In this document: piece after piece, positions 24,176 through 37,795 of the stretch
How positions within the stretch are numbered: position 1 is the first letter of the stretch
Layout of the letters: each line of letters starts with the position of its first letter
Source of the DNA: Datnioides undecimradiatus
Lineage: Eukaryota > Chordata > Actinopteri > Lobotiformes > Datnioididae
DNA length: 64,000 bases
Direction of reading: 5' to 3'
Assembly: GCA_008933995.1 (NCBI GenBank)
Contig: WARS01000015.1
Location: 15,260,957 to 15,324,956 of the forward strand
Notes under the pieces: model-generated
Database searches by the model: none
The model's input: the letters and a program-made list of their open reading frames with translations, nothing else
What the model was told of the DNA's origin: nothing
Program-made: the position numbers and the translations under genes

Positions 24176-27100
24176 TCAAGTGGAGCCTGTGGTGCAAGCA
24201 TTCCCGCACACTGACGCACTCTGCACAAAACGGTCAGTTTTTATTTCACTTCTTCTGATGTCCACATTCCACAAGTCAAAGCATCTACCATCCATGAGCC
24301 ATGTGAAAATAAAAAGGATACGCTTCGGTCACAGTTTTCCTTATAAACTTAGTCGCTTTGACTCTGCTGCTCCTTTGACTGTAAATAGAACCGTGTCCAA
24401 TATATTTCTGTGCTTCGTTGCAGTGATGTAACTATCACTGTGCCTGCTGAAAAAAAAATGTTCCTTTGTAAATCCAAGTAAAACTAAGTATCTGTTGACT
24501 TGAATTGTGGTGGCTTGAGTGACGCAGGTCTGTCTGGACCTTGGGTAAGATAAGGTTTATACTGGTGAGGAACACCTGAGCTTCAAGAGGACAGGAGTCC
24601 ATAATGTTCTTTAGAAATATGAGTCTATGTAGAATGACCTTCTCCCTGACACCTGTAGCAACAATATCCCACCAATCCAAGCCATAGCTTATCTTAAAAG
24701 CAGTACCATTTTTCAGTCTAAATGTCCAACATTTATTATTCTTACAATCAAAATATCCGTCACTATCATGGCCCCTGTGGTACCAATTATAAGGTTAAGA
24801 ACAATCTTTGGTGTACAGTTTGGTCTTTGTTGACAGCTATGGTTTTGCTTGATATTTTCTCCAGAAGACAGAGAATATCATGTCTTTGGGTGAGAATCAT
24901 AAGCTCATCATCGCTTGTTGATATTACAGCTACCCATGTAGAAAATGTTCTCCTCTAACAGTGATTTGCAGCTGCAAAGCATGTGTCTCTGCTACAGGGT
25001 GGGATACTGAACCACAGAATTTCAAAACACACATGGAAGCACCACGACAGGTCATTTATCAGCCATAAAAGTGGGCTGCAGAGCCGTTGTGATGTGGAGT
25101 TGCGAGCCCCTCTGTTTTCAAAGGTTTACTCCTGTCTCTCAAATGAATTACAGAACTCTTGGTCTCTTGCCCAGACGCCCTCTAATTTGCTTGCATTTTT
25201 ATAGTAGCCACCAATTTGCAGAGGCCACTTTGACCAACAGTGAACTTATGGCAGAACATCTGCGCTTCAAAACATTTCATTTGAGCACCAGATGCATATA
25301 TGAAAAAACATCACGTCCACTTTAATATATTCAACAGCACAGATCAATTTAAGATGAAGTGCAAGAGACCATCTGGGGAAGTGCGTGGTAGGGGTTTGGC
25401 TTTGGGAGAAACTCAATGTGAACACAGATTTCTCCAGAATTACACAGTAAAAATGTACTTCATCAGTTCACCTTTCTCTTGATCAGCATGTAGAGCTAAA
25501 ATTGTCTTCAGTCACACGCCACACTTCCCATACGTCTTATTTGAGTCACAGTCATCTGCTAATCTGTGTAACTCTACGGGCATTTCCACCTTGAATTCCT
25601 TCTTCCTTTGTTTGAATGGGCAGCAGCTTCAAACAGGAACTGAGAAGCTAAAACTGGAACAAAGAGTTAAAAGACTCCAAAAATACCGCTCACTTTGTTG
25701 TTGCACATATTTCCTTTCGTAGATGGTCACATTCCACAAAGTTGTTTCTTTTACCAAAAAAGGTAGGAAATTCTTCCGTAAAGGACTACTGTTTTCATTA
25801 TAAATGGTAAATGTCGGTCAGTGCTCTGAGAAACTGTCCACTGTCTGTCCACAAGCTGGAGAATGAGAACTCGCTGGTTACATCACAGGGTCAATCAGAA
25901 TGACACTGTGCCGTGTAGACAAGGCAGACTAAGTGACTGAACATTAAACAATGAAATGAATGACTCCCTTGTCGTGTGTCTACACTGTTGACTTGCCATG
26001 GTGGTCTGCAGTGGAGAAAGAACATCCACTGTGGTTAATGATATTTGAAGTGTCCTGAATCAAGAACATCGTGACCTGCATTTCACAATGGAACCTCGGT
26101 CACTGACCGCAAGATGAAGTCTACAAGAGTGTAAGAGGCAGTCTTAGATGTCTGTTCCCATATCCAGAAGAAAAAACGCCTCGATATTTTGGTTAAAAAC
26201 TGGGCTGAATTAGATTGCACAAAGCAATTGGGGGTAGTACTGTAACTAGTACTGGGGATAGTACATTTTCTGTATTCAAAGTACTGTATATAAAATCAGT
26301 CAATTAAAGTCAGTTGGGGATATCTATTACTCGTTGCGTAGGTGTCCAGAAATCAAAATGTTTTTGAGTAGGGCACTGAACCCCAAAGTGGTTTTGTTTC
26401 TTCTATGGTGGGTGTTGGACCCTTCCTGCCGAGCAGATGTGGACAGTATAATTAGGGCGCTGTGGATGAAAGCCAAATGAATGTAATGTAATCTAAATAA
26501 CCAATGTCTTGAGAACTTCAGTCGCTTTGGCTCAGTTTTAATCTCACAGCCAGACAGCGTTTGACCTGAAAATCACCAAATGAGTGGTTCTTGAGAAATC
26601 ATTTATTGTGGGAACCTCAGACTCCTTGAATTCAGTACTCCAGATTCCAGCATCTGACCCCTCCACCCTCTACCTCCCTGTGCTCCCCCCTGCCTTTGGA
26701 TCCCTGGGATTGCTAGGAATGCGTCCCACCTAAGTCACCCAGGCGACCCCCTTTTGGTGGCCGAGGAATGCCCGGCGTTTGACTGCTTGGACTGTTTTTA
26801 CAGTGCAAACAAGAGTCCACATTTTGTCTGGTAAACTGATCCCGACCACACAAGAGGAGCCCCTCTCCTCCCCACCTCCAAGTACAGCCACCTCTCACAC
26901 ATCCAAGCTCCCACTACTGTCAATCAGCACCTAATACTCCAAGCACAGCTGATCGAAACCACGTGGAGAAACTGCTGGTTCCAATTGAACCAGGAATGTG
27001 CTTATATAACAGTAAAAACTGGGCCATTTCCATGCCTGTGGGAGTGGTATTCTTATGGCTTTGAACGTATAAGAAGCAGACAGTCATACTGATCAAAGAC

Positions 27101-30100
27101 CAAGAAACGAAGGCAAAAGTTAAGCATGAAGTAACACGAAGCATTAAGTAAAACCAGAGCAACAGTTCTCTGCTTTTGCAGTATGGAATCCCTTGAAAAT
27201 GCTGCCAATGTTAACAAGCTGAATGATAAACAGCACTTATAATGATATTTGTCTTCCTCTTTGACAGTTGTACTCATCATTGCTCAGAGGAGTCCTAAAT
27301 TCATGCATAAACATTTCATTTCTCTTAGAAAATAAACCCTTTATCAAAAGATTCAAAAATAAGACAGTGTATATGGTATATTGAAATGTAAACATTAATC
27401 CAACCTACAAACATACTGAATAATCGTGTGGCCTCATGTAGGGCCCCAGCCCCTGTGACCTTTCTGTGACAGTTTCATTGGAGAATTTGTTTGGATATGT
27501 CAGCAAACACTGATGTTGACTAGAAAGAAGGGATGAAATATAAATGAAAAGAAGATTTTTCTGGAGGAAAAAATATATTTTTGGCTTTTGAGATGAGATG
27601 TGGGTTTAATAGGAACAAGACAGTGCCATTTCTGTAATAAAAGATGTCTGTTTGACAGTGGGGCTCAACAACTCAACTTCTAAACACATAGTTGCATCAG
27701 ATTGTCTCCAAAACAAAATGACTGAAGCTTTGTTCAGTGTTCAGTTACTTTCAAATATCAGTTTGCAGTCTGTTCAAACAAAGCATACTGTGAAAATTTC
27801 ACCAAAGCTGCAGGATTTTGGTGGGGTTTTTTTGGTAATCAGCCTAAATTTGTGTTCAAATGAGGGTTTATCTCTCTGGATCACTGGCTTAAAACTGATT
27901 GCTTTCCCCCAGCTTCTCAGTTTCTAACAGTGCAACGTTAGATCAGATCAAAGAAAACCTGGAGAGTGCAAATCATTGTGAAACTGTTGGGGTCTTCAGT
28001 TAAGTAATGCTAACATCAAACGAGACTTTTTGTTGTTCTCAATTAGCCTCCCCAATTTGTTTTTTTCCCTGCACCCTGTGCTAACTGTAACATGGAAACA
28101 TAAGTAAGCTAAGTGGTAGCTTAAAGAACACCTGAGCTGAATAGGTCAACATAGGCCAGACAAATTAAATCAAGTCTACAATGTACAAGTCAAACTGAGT
28201 CTATTTGTACATTTTACTGCGAGTTTGACGATTTTTTGACATTGAGACATCATAAATTGCTAATGCTTAGAGGGTAGCTAGTTTAGATGTCAGCTTTAGC
28301 TAGGAAGCAAATATCTTGTGTGGTTTCTGTATTACAGCTCAGACCTTTTCAAAGTTTACTTTGGAAAAAGTACTCTAGTTGTAGATGTTTACTTATTTCA
28401 CTTTCTATCATCTTTCCTCCTTGTCTGTTTATGTTTGAGTGTGCTCAAGAAATGGATTCACAATGTGGAATAAGTGTGAAAACGTCACACCTAGAATCTG
28501 GCTTAATTCTAAAAAAGGTTAATATTCATTCCTTCAGTTATTGGATGCATAGTTGGTAAATAAGCCTTAAAGCCTCAGGAGGGCTGCTAGCATGGGTATA
28601 ACCATCTGGTTGTTTTAAAACTATGACACGTGAGTCTGTTTGACGACGAGCCGATTGGGCCTCAAAACATAGCAGTGTACTTCTTCTAGAGTCCAGTTCA
28701 GAAGTTGAAAATTGCAAATACTTGCAGTCATCATTCAACCCTGCTGTTTCACACCAGTGTGTGACTAGACTAGATGGTGTATGATTTCCATAGAAACAAT
28801 GTTACTTACTTGCTGCATTTCTGATATTGATGAAGGAAAAAAATATAATATTTTGTTTGTATTTTGTCATATTTTTGTTTAACAAAGAACGTTGGTAACG
28901 TTAAAATACTACACTAGCTGGCATCATCCATAGCCTACATGATGTAATGGCATTTTAAAGGATGTGTTCTACAGCTGCTGCAAGTCTTTGACGGGCAAAA
29001 ATCACAGTTTCTTTTGAACAAGAAAGCCACCCCACCCAGGATCATTCCCTGTGATTGCTTTTAAAGCACATGAAACTATGAGGTTTAAACAGAGAAAGCT
29101 GTTATGTCACACACTGTCCACTGACGCAGTGTTCTCTGTAGCGTAAACTGGAGCAGAGACACAGGCAGGATACAAAGAGTAGCTGCTTCAGATTATGTAT
29201 GTGCAAATATTTAAGTTGAATTTAAATGAAATCCACTCCCTTATGTCTACATTTTCAGCCCTTAAAACACTGTAATATTTAAAATTGTCTTTTTATGTAA
29301 CAATTTGGTGTGGGTTTTTTACATCTATTTTTTTTATTTTGGTTAATGAGACCGATGGGAGCAAAGTATTTTCACTCTAGTGGTCTGCAGAGAGACAAAA
29401 AAATGAAGGATAGCCTGTGAACCAAACCTGTTTCCAAGCTCGCCTGTCTGCGTTTCTCCAGCTGTCCTCTTCCCCTGTCTGGACTCACAGACTGTCCCTC
29501 TAAACTGTCATAAACAATGTCTATCCCACCCAGACACACTCGTTTTTACAGATCAGCCTCAGACTGTGTTGTGCGGATGAGGCCAGAGACTCAAATTTCA
29601 GGCGTTTCGGTGCAGGTATTTGAGTTTGAAAGGCATTGTTCTCACCTGTCTGGACAAACTGAACTTAGAGAAGACTAAACACTCTTTAACTAAAGAGCAA
29701 ACACTTTTAGATCCACTCCAGACTTGCTGAGTGTGATGCTGTGTTAGTCAAGGATGGAAAAAATCAGAACACAAAGCTGAACTGTAACCCAGATTAAAAT
29801 GTTATGGAAAATGCCTGTTAGTTACTTATTTGGTTCATTTTCAAAATTGTGTTCATGTCAGTTGATACGGTAACAACACGTCCCTGGGCTTTAACAAAAA
29901 AGTGTCTTCAACAAATATCTATTCTATTGTTTTTTATTAGCCATTTCTACAATATATACAAAAATAAACATACAATTGGATTGCATCTCTGCTGGAGAAA
30001 CAATCTGGTCCATCTTTATAAGTGAATATTGGGTCGCGAACAAATGTTCAAACTCATAGAACTTTATTTTCAATTTTAATGAAAACTGTTTCCTAAGATA

Positions 30101-30512
30101 ACAGACACAGCCACTTTTTTTTACACTGGACTCACATAAAGACATGTAAGCTGCTGGACCATTTTCTCATTTTTATATATTCGTTTGATTGTGGTGGAAT
30201 AAGCATTTGTAATTTCCTGCAGTAAAACACCTCCCGCCTCTCTCTTCGCCTGGACAGGAATAGGAAACGTTCAGGCCAGTTCCTGATTGCTCTGCCAATA
30301 ATAAATGATGGCCAGACTAATTTTTTCACCTGCCGTCAGCAGTGTTAGAGGAAGCAGGTGCAGTGGCATTAAGATGAGTGGTGAGGACCCGACAGCATCG
30401 CCAAACAATAATATCATTAACTGCATAAAAACACAGAGGAGCTCGGCTGCAGGGATGGGGGTTACTGGACTGGGAACACTTGTAATTAGCCGGAGCAGCT
30501 GGGAGGCTGAGA

Positions 30513-30514
<2 letters not shown>

Positions 30515-30551
<37 letters not shown>

Positions 30552-30580
30552 TTAAGTGTGTGTGTGAGTGTGTGTGTGTG
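30515..30580 (+). repeat. (TG)n microsatellite, interrupted
   Basis: There are about 17 perfect TG units (30,515-30,549), a short TATTTAAG break, then further TG/AG units to 30,580. It accounts for the valine/cysteine and histidine/threonine runs in overlapping frames. Confidence 0.95.
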
Positions 30581-32061
30581 AGTCGTGTCCCTTCATGTCG
30601 TTTTAACTCATTTGAGTTCAATTGAATTTACTGATGGCTTTATTGGTTTGACACAATGATACAATACAATGTAGGAACAGAGGGTGTCCAATGAATTATT
30701 CACAGAAGAACAAAATAAGAAATGATTTGTCTTTTGTTATTCAAAATATAACTCTGTTTTTTAATTGTTTAAAATTACAATTATGTTCATCAGTTTCAAT
30801 GCCTCTTGATTGGATCAAAGAACCTCTTCAGTCGGAGCCACAGAAAAAAGTGGATAAATTATAATTTTAATATCATTGAATACTTGGAATTCATTTACCC
30901 ATAGTTTTGTTTTCTGTTACATCCATTTAGAAGTCATCACCTGGATACATTTAGAGTTTCATTTTATAATGACTAATTAAAAACAATTATCACATAGGTC
31001 TTTAAATTCAGTTACAAGGATTTAATTCTCCATCAAAAAAGTGTCAGATACTGGTTTGGTGAAATGAAAGAGTGTATGAGGTCAGATTTTTAATGAACTG
31101 CTGACAAAACAACAGCTTGTCAGCAGCTTTAGTGTTGAAACAACAACTATCAAATCCAGGCGACAGTTCAAATATTTTGAAGTTTTGCACTGAAGACATT
31201 GCTGACCTCAGAGAATGTCTCATTCCCTCTCTGTTTTACGTGGTCTGGGTATCTCTCTGTTTATTTCATGTGTTTGCACGGTGGGGGGAAGTGACTTAAG
31301 GAAACCAGGGAAACAATGAGCCACCGCCATGACAAACTGCACCACCCAACTGGACCCCACCTCCGCCTTTTCCTTCACTTCCCTATTGCCCTCCTCCTTT
31401 TGCAAAAACAGCAGGGTGAGAGAGGATGCCCCACCCTGGATCAATAAGAGACCGTCACGGTTCGCTTAAAGAACTGGGAGACCCAAGAGCATGGTAACAT
31501 GCAGCTGTAATTCATTTTTTATAGCCCTAGTTTATAAAAAGCACAAAAGGTGGTGCATCAAATTAGCATTTTTTAAACACTGAGTGCAGAAATGCTCATG
31601 AATTTGCAACGTTACAAGAAACCAGTCGGACACAGTGAGGTTGACTCTTTGGTTCACCTCAGTTGGCAGCTTTCCTTTGTTCTTGCACCAGAGGATCAAA
31701 TTCTTAGCCGGTTCTGGCTGTCCCACACACCGTATGACCAGATTTGTTTTGGCTTTTGGTTTGGTTTTGGCAGAGGACTCCTTCAGGCTGATAATCAAAT
31801 GATAGCATCACTCGGGCCACCATTGGACAGTGGTGAGAGTCACATTGGCCTGACAGCAGTCTCTGTTGTGAACCTACAGTGAGGGTGCAGGAAAGACGGG
31901 GTGAAAAAGTGAAACACTAAGAGAGAGAGACGAGGGTATTGGGTGAACAGTCAAATTGGAGAGAAGGTGATCCAGTTGGAAGATGGTGACGGGAGTTATG
32001 TGTTGAAAAATGTGTCTTTGTAAAATGACAGATGATGGGAGTGTTTCTGTTCCATTACGCA

Positions 32062-32096
32062 GACCTTCAGTCAGCAGTCGGTGTTGACTGAAGGTC
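32062..32096. repeat. perfect 12-bp inverted repeat with 11-base loop
   Basis: GACCTTCAGTCA (32,062-32,073) is followed after 11 bases by its exact reverse complement TGACTGAAGGTC (32,085-32,096). Two further pairs are possible beyond single mismatches at the base of the stem. No mobile-element context is visible. Confidence 0.9.
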
Positions 32097-33073
32097 AGTG
32101 CAGGTATTAGAAGAATGGCTTTTCCAATTTTCTTGTTAAATGAATCTGAAGTCACCCAGTTTATCAGAGAGACAGTTTTTGAAGGCTGCATTTTTCTCTG
32201 AGATGGAATGAATGGCATGAAGGCTCCGTCATGAACCTGACCCTGCGCTCTGACCTCTGAGTTCATTTTTTTTCCACAGCAGTATATCAATAAATCACTA
32301 ATAAATAAATAAATAATACATACTCATCAATACATTCTCACAGTGTTTGTATTTATGAGAGTATGTTTACATTTTGGCTTTGGATTAATGAAATATGTAC
32401 CATAAAACATCTGAAGAAGAACAATCTCTAAGCTATGAAAGCAGTATTTATATGATTTTGGTGAATTGTGGAGCTGAGAGATGTAATTCTGATTTGGCAA
32501 TCACCAATTTTCCACATCAAGGTCCATTTACTCAGACTACTCAATGCGTGAAACACTTATATTATGTCCTCTGTGGCCCTGGATGAACTTTCACTGATAA
32601 TGTCATCAGGCTCATCATGGAGACTACACATTTATGACAGAAAGGCTGATTTACAAGCCGGGGACGTGGAGTTGAAAAGATTTATACTTGGCCGAAAGCG
32701 TCAAAATGCTATTGAGCTGTCAGAACTACTTGGCGACACGCATTAAAGACACGAGACATGTAACGAACTTGAACTAACGAGTAAAGTTATCAGGATACAT
32801 CACTGTTGAGACTCATCAGTGCAGATCTACTGAATCCTGACTGCCTTCTCTGTCCGCAATATGCATCATGTGTAATGTAGGTGGCATAGAAAGACGTAAC
32901 GCCCTATGCTGCCTTGTCAACAAAAAATGTAAATGTACTGTTAACATTTACAAAATAATGAAGCCTTTTTGTTAATAAACATATATGCCAAAGCTGCAAA
33001 ATGCGACATATAAATTGACAATGTATTTCCTTAGATTTGGCTATAATTTACCTTCTTACATTCACAAAAAACT

Positions 33074-33096
33074 ACCAAACAAACAAACAAACAAAC
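33074..33096 (+). repeat. (AAAC)n short tandem repeat
   Basis: About five AAAC units occur in AT-rich non-coding DNA. Confidence 0.85.
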
Positions 33097-33801
33097 TAGC
33101 AAGTAACGGATGCAACTTTTAACTGGTTATGTTTGGGCATGTGAAGGACCTGGTGAAGGGAAAAGATCCTGATCTTTCATTTTCTCATATTCATATTTTT
33201 GAAAAAAACCCCAAAAACCCCAAAAAAAACACTTGAAGCACAAAGCATGATGCGTTATTATCATTATTATTGGCATTTAATTGTAAATCATATATATTTG
33301 GGCCTGCGTGAACTCAATCGTAAACATTTTTCAAGAGAGCAGAAAATCCAGTTTACCTACTTCACTGAATTTCAGTACTCAGTCATTGGAGGGCCTCTTT
33401 TAAAGTTATAAATGCACAACCATTCTGAAGCTGTCAAGGAGGAATCAGTTTACATTTCTTGCCACTGTAGCCACGTGAAGGCTGACACATAATTTACTGA
33501 GTGTTAGCTGCTGGCCAGATGTGGCTCAAGGGTTTTGCATTCTCTTTACATACATACTTTAGAGGAGAAAACGGAGAAAAAACTGAGAAAGACAAAACAT
33601 TTCCCCTGTACTGTATCTACCAGACTGATAAATGTCATGATGTAAACTGCTAAACATGTCCAGAGCTATCAGAGGCCTCCCCGGTGGAGCCTCCCTTCTC
33701 TTTGAATCACTAATCTGGTGACGCACAGAAGGAAACAATGGGTAAACAGTAAGAACCAAGGATTCTCAGCATGGTCACGTCTCCAGATAGTGTACTTGCA
33801 A

Positions 33802-33868
33802 GTGTGTGTTTGTGTGTGTGTATGTGTTTAGGTGTGCGTGCGTGTGTGTGTGTGTGTGTGTGTGTGCG
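33802..33868 (+). repeat. (GT)n microsatellite, interrupted
   Basis: GT units are interrupted by TTTG, TATG and TTTAG in the first half and are purer from 33,842 on. The repeat faces a CA array about 130 bp downstream. Confidence 0.95.
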
Positions 33869-33973
33869 CAGCCTGGCAGGCAAGTATCGGCATCACAGCT
33901 AATGAGTCTCAGGCCCAGCAGGTTGCAATTCCAACACACCCTCCAACAAACACACAAACTCCCATGTGTGAAT

Positions 33974-33996
33974 TCTCTCTCTCTTTCTCTCTCTCA

Positions 33997-34027
<31 letters not shown>
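33974..34027 (+). repeat. compound (CT)n(CA)n microsatellite
   Basis: CT units (33,974-33,995, one T insertion) pass directly into about 15 CA units. It is complementary in sense to the GT array at 33,802-33,868. Confidence 0.95.
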
Positions 34028-35562
34028 CACCCATATGCATCCACCCCTGCCACTTCGTCACCCACTGGCACTCATTCGAGGATCTGGAGGCGAGCCTGTG
34101 GTCGAGGCTCTTCAGTAAAGTGCCTCGCTGAGACTTGAGGCTGCCATTGTTTGCTTAAGCTGCAGAAGAACATGACTGTCCGAGAAACAAGCACCCACTT
34201 ATCTGCCTGAGTCTGTGCTGGATGGATACGCGTTCTCTACACCTCCTTTCATCCCACCATCCAACCCAGAGGGAAGGAACCACCCACGCAAAGAAAATGG
34301 AGGATTGGACAAGTTGTCCAAGATTACATAATTTGGAGGCTTTATGTAACAGCAAGGGCGAGTCAGTCAGTTGGAACAGGCCTTTTTAGGGCTCTTTTCT
34401 CTCTTCGAATGTCTCGTTATTTCCTTTTACGAGGAAAAGATAAACGGATGGATGGACAGATAGATGGATGGTTGTGCCCCACTGGCAATGCCCCAGAGCG
34501 GTACCTCTGTGGCAAAGAATGGTACAGATGGCGGCCCAGGGCTGGCCAGCGTTCAGGGTACCAAATGGCATGCCACAACAGGTCCAGATGGACTCAGGCT
34601 CTCAGTTTTATTTTTGCCCGTGAATAGATGGTGGATAAACAGTGAGAAAGACAGAAGAGCAAAGGAATAATGAGGGGAAAAAAAGCTGTGAGGCAGGAGA
34701 GCACAGAGACAACAGCCTGCCCACAATGTGATAAAAGTTTTAAAAAAGTGGGGGGGGGGTCTGAAGGAAAAATGGGTGTGAAACAGCAAACAAGATAAAC
34801 AAATTGATCCAGGGAACTTTCCATCTGCCCATTTATTGTGTTTTACTCTCAAAGAAATGCCCCAGCTGTACCTATAAATAGTCACCAACCTCTCAGCTTC
34901 TTAGTCAAATATATATGACAAAGCACAAAACAAAAGCACATTAAGCCACAGCTCAGCATTTCACTCACTACATTATTTTGTGTTCAGAATCTCCACCTCC
35001 CCCCTCCTAATGCCAGAACTGTGTTTTCAGCCCCAACTCCCCCAAAATTTCATTTGGATACCAGTAATCTGCATTAGCGGATATGTTTTTTTATGAAACA
35101 TGCTGCCATCTGCGTTGGAGGTCTTCACAGACGATGTCTCTGATGATAGACAGTTTCCGCAATTTCATACTGTGTCTGTGGAAAAGCTCCCCAAATCAGA
35201 CAATTTTATATTAAATTAAGAAAAGGGAGAGATCCCAAAGGGACCTGAAGACAGTCAGACACAGCCTGAAACCAGAGGGTGGGTAATTAGATCCAAAATC
35301 GGTTCTCCTAAACAGAGCCCAACTGAGACAAAACACAAACACTACAACACACACAAAGCATCACAACTAAGGGAGAATTCCAGCACTGTTACTCTGGCCA
35401 TCCTGAATACTTCATGGTAACTTTGCACTCATTACCTTCGATATAAAGTTTAAGAAATAAGCAAAGTTGTCCCAGAAGTAGATCTCCATCCTGGTTTCTT
35501 AAGCTAAACCTAACTATGCTTACTTGAGTGATCTGCTATTTTAAAATCTGCTATTTTCTATT

Positions 35563-35611
35563 TGAACGTCCTTATTGGCCTTATTGGACGTCCTTGGAAC
35601 GTCCTTATTGG
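35563..35611 (+). repeat. local tandem of GAACGTCCTTATTGG-like units
   Basis: GAACGTCCTTATTGG occurs at both ends of the block, with shortened copies (CCTTATTGGACG, TCCTTGGAACG) between them. It looks like a recent slippage or short duplication in non-coding DNA. Confidence 0.8.
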
Positions 35612-37279
35612 AGTGAGAGGGCGTTGGTGTCTCTGGTTAATTAAAACGCAGTGTCACCAATAGCAGCCTACTTGTCGTGGTCCACGATTGTCATTTCCTT
35701 TAAAGAAACATTTCAATATCTTAATACAAAACGTGTGTTTTCTGATCCAAAACTGCAACTCAACACTTGAGGGGTTGTGTCTCCACTCTAATCTGGAGAG
35801 CACAGCTGATCGGTGCATGGTTTGTTTACATGATGGAGCAGAAGTGCAGATTTAATGGATTCAGTGTGGATCATCACACAAGTGTACGCCGTTGGAGCAA
35901 CAAATGCATGTTTTTAAGACCTCCACATCAAGGTGCCAGAAATATTACAGAGTGTCTCTGTATATATGTGCAAAACAGATTTGGCGCTCAGGACAGAAAT
36001 TGCTCTGGCAAATCATCAGCTTCCAGGAGCAGAATTTTCACTCTGTCTTTACCGCTCATTTCCATTTCAGCCAGATAAGACGCCTGATAACTGCTTGCAG
36101 TTCAAACCTGAGAAGCCGGCGGCATTTACAGAGAGAGGGAGGGAAAATTACCCCTTTGAGAAAATGAAAGCGAGCCCGTCTCATGCTTATTATGAAATAT
36201 AATTGTCCAAAGGCTGTGAGTGAGTGAATGTTATTTCACAGATCACCCTTCAAGGCAGCGTCCAGGGGATACAGACTTCATTTGAACGTTGCAAAGAAAA
36301 CATTTTCTCCTGCAGGAAATTACTCCAGAGAAATCCACGTTTTTGACAAGAGAAGTCTTGTACGGGACCCATGTCCTTAAAATTAAAACCCACAGGAAAA
36401 AGGCAAATATATCGCAGGTTTGAAGTGAACCTGTGACGACCTTTGAACATGTACGTCAATGGCAGAGTGAAATCTGAGGATATTATGGTTTTCGGCAGGA
36501 ATTCCGAATGATAACACCGTGCAGCAGAAAATAATCTCCTTTTCCATCAGAATATCTCCGGGCGGAAAGATTCTGTGAGGGACATCTGTCCGCTGTTGAC
36601 ATTTGGCGTTGCACAACCCCTAAAAAAATAGCTCTGCAGTTTAAAGGTTACTTTGCTCTATTCATGTGAGGAGGGAAACCCACTGCTCCCTAATGACCAT
36701 TCACAAATTACTTCACATTCCCTGCGAGGAAAAATAGAGAGCAGCTCGTGCTATTCTTAGATCAGCCATTCCCTCCCAATTAGCATCCATCAGTACAGAC
36801 TCTCTATAGTAATCTCTGTAGTATAATTACAAATGGATGGGCAGCTAAAAGGTGACACTCTGGATGACAATGTGTTTTTGTTATGACCAAGAAAGCCAAG
36901 AGTTTTGTACTTGTACCGACTTTTCAGTTGAGATTCAGTTTTCACCTTCAGTCTCTGTGCAATAATGGGTTGCAATCCAATTATTTTAAAAAATCAATTT
37001 GGAGGTCGAAGTGACCGTCTGCTGAAGATGACTGACGGTTGGGTTTCTTTTTCAAACGCTGATCAGCTGACTGCTTCTCCAAATGTTTAAAATAACATCT
37101 TGGAGTTTTCCTGACTGTCTTACTACTGACTGTCTTACGTACCAAAACGAGAAGCATGATATTATTATGACTGTTGACATGGTTAAAGGGCCGGATAATC
37201 AGTCAGGCAAAGCAGCCGGCTGTCCCAGGGGGAGCTGTGCTTTCAGGACAGGGGGCAGGGGACCCAGAATATGACAGCT

Positions 37280-37400
37280 AGACTGTTTGGCAATTGGCTT
37301 GTGGTCATTTGATTAATTAACTTTGGGGCGTATATGCATAATCATAGCACAATGTCGGTGGAGTTGATAAGGGCCTTAGAGTGGGTCTGGATAAATCTTG
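37280..37400. promoter_or_regulatory. candidate regulatory element (homeodomain/POU motif cluster)
   Basis: Within about 80 bases there are TTTGATTAATTAACTTTG (37,308-37,325), ATATGCATAATCAT (37,332-37,345), CAATTGG and TTGATAAGG. These fit homeodomain and POU binding, and the block is not simple sequence. The call rests on motif density only; conservation between species is the missing test. Confidence 0.25.
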
Positions 37401-37729
37401 AGACTCAATTTGAAAAACGTTCCCTTCATTGTTTCAGCCGATACTGTGCCTAGATTGAGCATATAATTATATTCCTTTGTGTTTCAAATGACCATACACC
37501 CAGCAAACCTGAGGCCATGTCCAGCTTAGAATTTGTGTATAAAATTCACAAAGACAAGGAGCGTCTGGATGTTAACGAAGCCCCAGCAGCTCCCAGTTAC
37601 CAGGATGCAAACAGAGACCACAGTTTGCATCCTTTCTCCCTCCAAAAACCAACATAGTTTCTTTCAAACATGAAGTCACCAAGGTCCCTCTAATCTTCAT
37701 CTGACAATGGACATTTTTATTTATTTATT

Positions 37730-37795
37730 ATGAGTCCCACCCAATAACTGCTGGAATAGGCTCCAGCATCACTGCAACCCTGCTGCATGTGAGTT
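37730..37795 (+). mobile_element. LINE/SINE 3'-tail-like fragment
   Basis: GCTGGAATAGGCTCCAGCATC followed by CTGCAACCCTG resembles the conserved GGATAGGCTCCAGC...GACCCTG tail shared by L2-type LINEs and their SINE partners in fish. It is short and decayed, with no coding part. Confidence 0.4.

Larger units (their letters stand above)
19843..30510. other. gene desert, first part
   Basis: I find no supportable exon on either strand. Open frames are short, rich in Cys, His, Leu and Ser, and match nothing I know. Contents noted are a decayed repeat at about 22,343-22,545, an hAT-like terminus at 24,064-24,175, and a moderately GC-rich block at about 26,640-26,890. The rest is AT-rich sequence without visible structure. 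Confidence 0.55.

Noticed and set aside
24435-24680. Minus-strand frame of 81 codons with mixed composition
   Set aside because: It was considered as a LINE or exon fragment, but no motif, splice pair or neighbouring exon supports it.
26789-26806. Short palindrome ACTGT-TTTT-ACAGT, considered as a small RNA hairpin
   Set aside because: The stem is only five perfect pairs with weak extension, too short for a microRNA precursor.
30271-30625. Overlapping frames with long His-Thr or Val-Cys runs
   Set aside because: They are translations of the TG microsatellite.
31532-31798. Minus-strand frame with an Ig-like look (RCVGQPEPAKN, LWCKNKGKLP, VNLTVSD)
   Set aside because: It could be a lone Ig-type exon, but there is no clear splice pair, the conserved tyrosine-cysteine corner is missing, and no neighbouring exon is visible. 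It is too weak to annotate.
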